DNA of 64,000 nt, taken from contig NZ_BAABJX010000057.1 in the NCBI RefSeq assembly GCF_039543525.1, positions 3,864 to 67,863 of the forward strand, in the 5' to 3' direction. Source of the stretch: Algivirga pacifica. GTDB lineage: Bacteria > Bacteroidota > Bacteroidia > Cytophagales > Flammeovirgaceae. Made by a program: the position numbers and the translations under genes. The notes under the pieces are model-generated. The model was not told the origin of the DNA, did not search any database, and saw nothing but the letters and a program-made list of their open reading frames with translations. Of this stretch, positions 62,165 to 64,000 are shown in pieces. The stretch's first letter is position 1; each line of letters starts with the position of its first letter.

Positions 62165-63590
62165 AACAAATTTTCCAATAGCCTCCCTTATCCGGGCCGA
62201 CTCGTTCCAATAATTGTTCCTCTTTTAATTTCTGTATATTTTTCTGTATCGCTCGCTCAGAAATACCGACTTGCTCGGCCATCTCCGGGATCGTGATATC
62301 TTTGTTTTCATAAACTAATTCGAGAATCATCCAGGCACTTTTACTTAGCTTTTTAGATAAGTTCGTTGCTATTTGCTGCTTAGTATTCTCCCAACTCATC
62401 GAATTTTTCCCCGAACTTTTCCCCGAACTTTCCCCCGAACTTTCATCTACACTTACTCTAGAAAAAATAACGGTAAACAACCCTTCAGTCTTAAATACAG
62501 GCACTGGAAGCCCGGCTTCTTTCACTACGTCTTGCATCCTTCTAATTCCCGAACCTATTTGCTCCACCATATTGATCCGCACCAATAGACCAAAAAGCAA
62601 AGGATTTCTACTGTGACTCTTAAAACCGAACTCATCGGGCTTAATAGCACTTACCAATCCTCCCGGGTTGGTTACTTCCAATCGATCCTCAAATAGTTCG
62701 ATCACGATTCTAGATCCTTTATCATAATAATCCCGATGAGCCAGGGCATTCATGATCGCTTCCTTCAGGGCAACTTCCGGTATCTCCCATTGTTCCTTTC
62801 GGGGACCTGCATCTTCTATGATATAACGAACACTCAGTTTTGACTTCAACCACTGCAATGCTTGTTTATATTGATTGACTAAAGGACCTCCAAATCGTTT
62901 ATCGTCAATGATATTCGTTTTTGTTGTACCCTCAAAAGCAATACAACGTATGGCCGCTGTATCAAAAAAGTGTTCAGGACTTTCCCCAAAGAACAATACG
63001 CCTCCGTTTTTCACGCTTCCATCAGGAGTGGTAACCTTTAGGTTATTGATTATCTGTTGCCGAGTAATCGCTTTAGACAGCCCTGCCTCTAAGCGAAACT
63101 CTTCAAACCATTCTTCATCAATATCTTTTTCTACTGAAAATTCTCTACAAGGCGCCTCATCGAAATAAATTTTATCCGCTTGCTGAAAGAAATCCCGCAT
63201 CTGCTCTACAGTGGTCAACTTCTGTGTATTGGGGCCCTGCCTCACATATATCACCCCAGAAAGAACATAAGGCTTATTGTTCCCTGAGTCCACCTCAATT
63301 ACCCATACCTCTCTTCCTTCAATCACCACCGCATAGATAGGACAATGCAGGTTAGGTGTGATCTCATTCAATGAATTCTGTAATGCTGATCGTTTTGCAT
63401 TATCCATCGTCACTCTTTGCACTTGGTTATCATCATCTACTCCAATCAACACCACTCCTCCTGCCGCATTGGCAAAAGCACAAACTTCCTCCGACAGCTC
63501 CCGCAGTTTCTTAGGTAGTCGTTCCTTAAACTCAGCATTATACCCTTCTCCACTTTGAATAATATTTTCTACATCTTCTTTACTTAGCAT
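62163..63590 (-). CDS. AlbA_2 / HATPase_c_4 domain protein with winged-helix C-terminus
   Basis: 475 residues. The N-terminal Schlafen-AlbA_2 domain starts EDVENIIQSGEGYNAEFKER, then VCAFANAAGGVVLIGVDDDN and IYVRQGPNTQKLT. The middle part has the GHKL-like LKEAIMNALAHRDYYDKGSR with LEVTNPGGL and IGSGIRRMQDVVKEAGLP. A SSGESSGKSSGK tandem repeat (about 385-396) precedes a winged helix (ITIPEMAEQVGISERAIQKN). The family contains putative transcriptional regulators or ATP-dependent nucleic-acid proteins. Function is not settled. Flanked on both sides by hairpin arrays. Confidence 0.88.
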   Translation of the reverse strand: MLSKEDVENIIQSGEGYNAEFKERLPKKLRELSEEVCAFANAAGGVVLIGVDDDNQVQRVTMDNAKRSALQNSLNEITPNLHCPIYAVVIEGREVWVIEVDSGNNKPYVLSGVIYVRQGPNTQKLTTVEQMRDFFQQADKIYFDEAPCREFSVEKDIDEEWFEEFRLEAGLSKAITRQQIINNLKVTTPDGSVKNGGVLFFGESPEHFFDTAAIRCIAFEGTTKTNIIDDKRFGGPLVNQYKQALQWLKSKLSVRYIIEDAGPRKEQWEIPEVALKEAIMNALAHRDYYDKGSRIVIELFEDRLEVTNPGGLVSAIKPDEFGFKSHSRNPLLFGLLVRINMVEQIGSGIRRMQDVVKEAGLPVPVFKTEGLFTVIFSRVSVDESSGESSGKSSGKNSMSWENTKQQIATNLSKKLSKSAWMILELVYENKDITIPEMAEQVGISERAIQKNIQKLKEEQLLERVGPDKGGYWKIC

Positions 63591-63599
63591 TCTTGATCA

Positions 63600-63700
63600 T
63601 GTTGAGGCGGCTTGCGCCGCTAGTTGAGCGCTTCGCTGTTGAGTAGCCCTTTGGACTGTTGAGCATTATATGATGTGGAGCTTCGCTCCGTTAAGACAAA
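63600..63700. repeat. Mini-hairpin module array, block C
   Basis: GGCGGCTTGCGCCGC, GAGCGCTTCGCTG, TAGCCCTTTGGACTG, GGAGCTTCGCTCC in the same order and orientation as block A, starting about 10 bp upstream of the AlbA_2 start codon. Confidence 0.85.
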
Positions 63701-63903
63701 GCTTCACTGTAAAATCTCAATAAGAATAAATCATAAATTTAACGGATAACTTTTATTCATAAATACAGTCCCCTGCACCCTGAACAAAACACCGCTTTTT
63801 CATCGAATTTATTACATCGATCCGAAAAACGCTTTACCTCCCCCTTCTTTATACATAGATTACTCTCGATAAATTGTAATGAGGGTGATTACACTTTCAT
63901 TTT

Positions 63904-63938
63904 AGGTAGCTGTATTTATGCGGCTACCTTTTTTTTTG
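63904..63938 (+). terminator. Orphan plus-strand intrinsic terminator
   Basis: AGGTAGC-N12-GCTACCT stem followed by nine Ts. No plus-strand gene lies upstream, so it may end a small RNA between about 63720 and 63930. Confidence 0.65.
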
Positions 63939-63939
63939 T

Positions 63940-64000
63940 TGAGGCGGCTTGCGCCGCTGGTTGAGCGCTTCGCTGTTGAGGAGCCCTTCGGGCTGTTGAG
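63940..64000. repeat. Mini-hairpin module array, block D (runs off window)
   Basis: GGCGGCTTGCGCCGC, GAGCGCTTCGCTG, GGAGCCCTTCGGGCTG separated by TTGAG. Nearly identical to block A over this length and truncated by the window edge. Confidence 0.85.

Larger units (their letters stand above)
63591..64000. other. Gene-free region upstream of the AlbA_2 gene, two repeat blocks
   Basis: 410 bp. Blocks at 63600-63700 and 63940-64000, and between them about 200 bp without a good coding frame that ends at a plus-strand hairpin with T-run (63904-63938). It may hold a small plus-strand RNA; see findings. Confidence 0.5.

Noticed and set aside
61963..62178. 71-codon minus frame between the Wzt-like gene and the AlbA_2 gene
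   Set aside because: Translation of the mini-hairpin arrays.
61718..64000. Integron attC sites
   Set aside because: GTTGAGC and GCTCAAC look like core-site triplets, but there is no integrase, no cassette spacing, and the hairpins are perfect short modules rather than bulged attC structures.
61718..64000. CRISPR array
   Set aside because: Repeats are not separated by unique spacers of uniform length and no cas genes are present.

Overview
The window comes from a low-GC Bacteroidota bacterium, most probably a marine Cytophagales-type lineage. The support is: promoters of the Bacteroidota form TTG-N19/20-TAnnTTTG; the rpmB-rpmG-DUF4295-ftsY gene order; weak or absent Shine-Dalgarno sequences; SprA-like, DUF3179, WbqC and M28 families typical of the phylum; and secreted beta-barrel proteins. 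The species cannot be named from the sequence alone.

Layout. 0-5.5 kb: a partial secreted lactonase, a RecD2-type helicase, and a divergent LysR regulator/MdaB-like reductase pair. 5.8-17 kb: a large envelope protein, a membrane J-domain/TPR protein, an S24-type self-cleaving repressor divergent from a glucosaminidase, and cobalamin adenosyltransferase coupled to a membrane-TPR protein. 17-25.7 kb: ClpC, WbqC, TrmB, an orphan ParA, a hydroxyacid dehydrogenase, FtsY, and L28/L33/DUF4295. 25.9-26.7 kb: eight tandem tRNA-Thr(UGU) genes. 27-43.7 kb: a VTT membrane protein, ManA, RpoC without RpoB, several secreted or envelope proteins, an M20 dipeptidase, then EF-Tu preceded by tRNA-Gly and tRNA-Tyr. 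43.9-61.7 kb: a surface-glycan locus of glycosyltransferases, two sulfotransferases and a Wzt-type ABC ATPase, interrupted by a RloA/RloB (AbiL-like) candidate defence pair. 62.1-63.6 kb: an AlbA_2-type ATPase flanked by hairpin arrays.

How the genes work together. The glycan genes run in one direction from the Wzt-like ATPase down to 48.8 kb with overlaps or very short gaps, so they are probably one transcription unit building and exporting a sulfated polysaccharide. The 300-bp gap inside the unit holds a frameshifted glycosyltransferase-4 remnant. Tyr-Gly-tuf, rpoC and the Thr array look like pieces of the usual Thr-Tyr-Gly-Thr-tuf-secE-nusG-rplKAJL-rpoBC block, still on one strand but separated by unrelated genes.

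The most unusual non-coding feature is a set of intergenic inverted repeats built from a small vocabulary of words (for example GAGCTTCGCTCGTTGA, TTATCGCTTATCG, AATTTTCAATGAT). Eight of the nine convergent gene pairs carry an inverted repeat or terminator hairpin. One repeat has perfect 50-bp arms. Most of these elements lack a U-tract and are distinct from the ordinary intrinsic terminators that are also present. All calls come from reading the sequence by eye; no database search was run.
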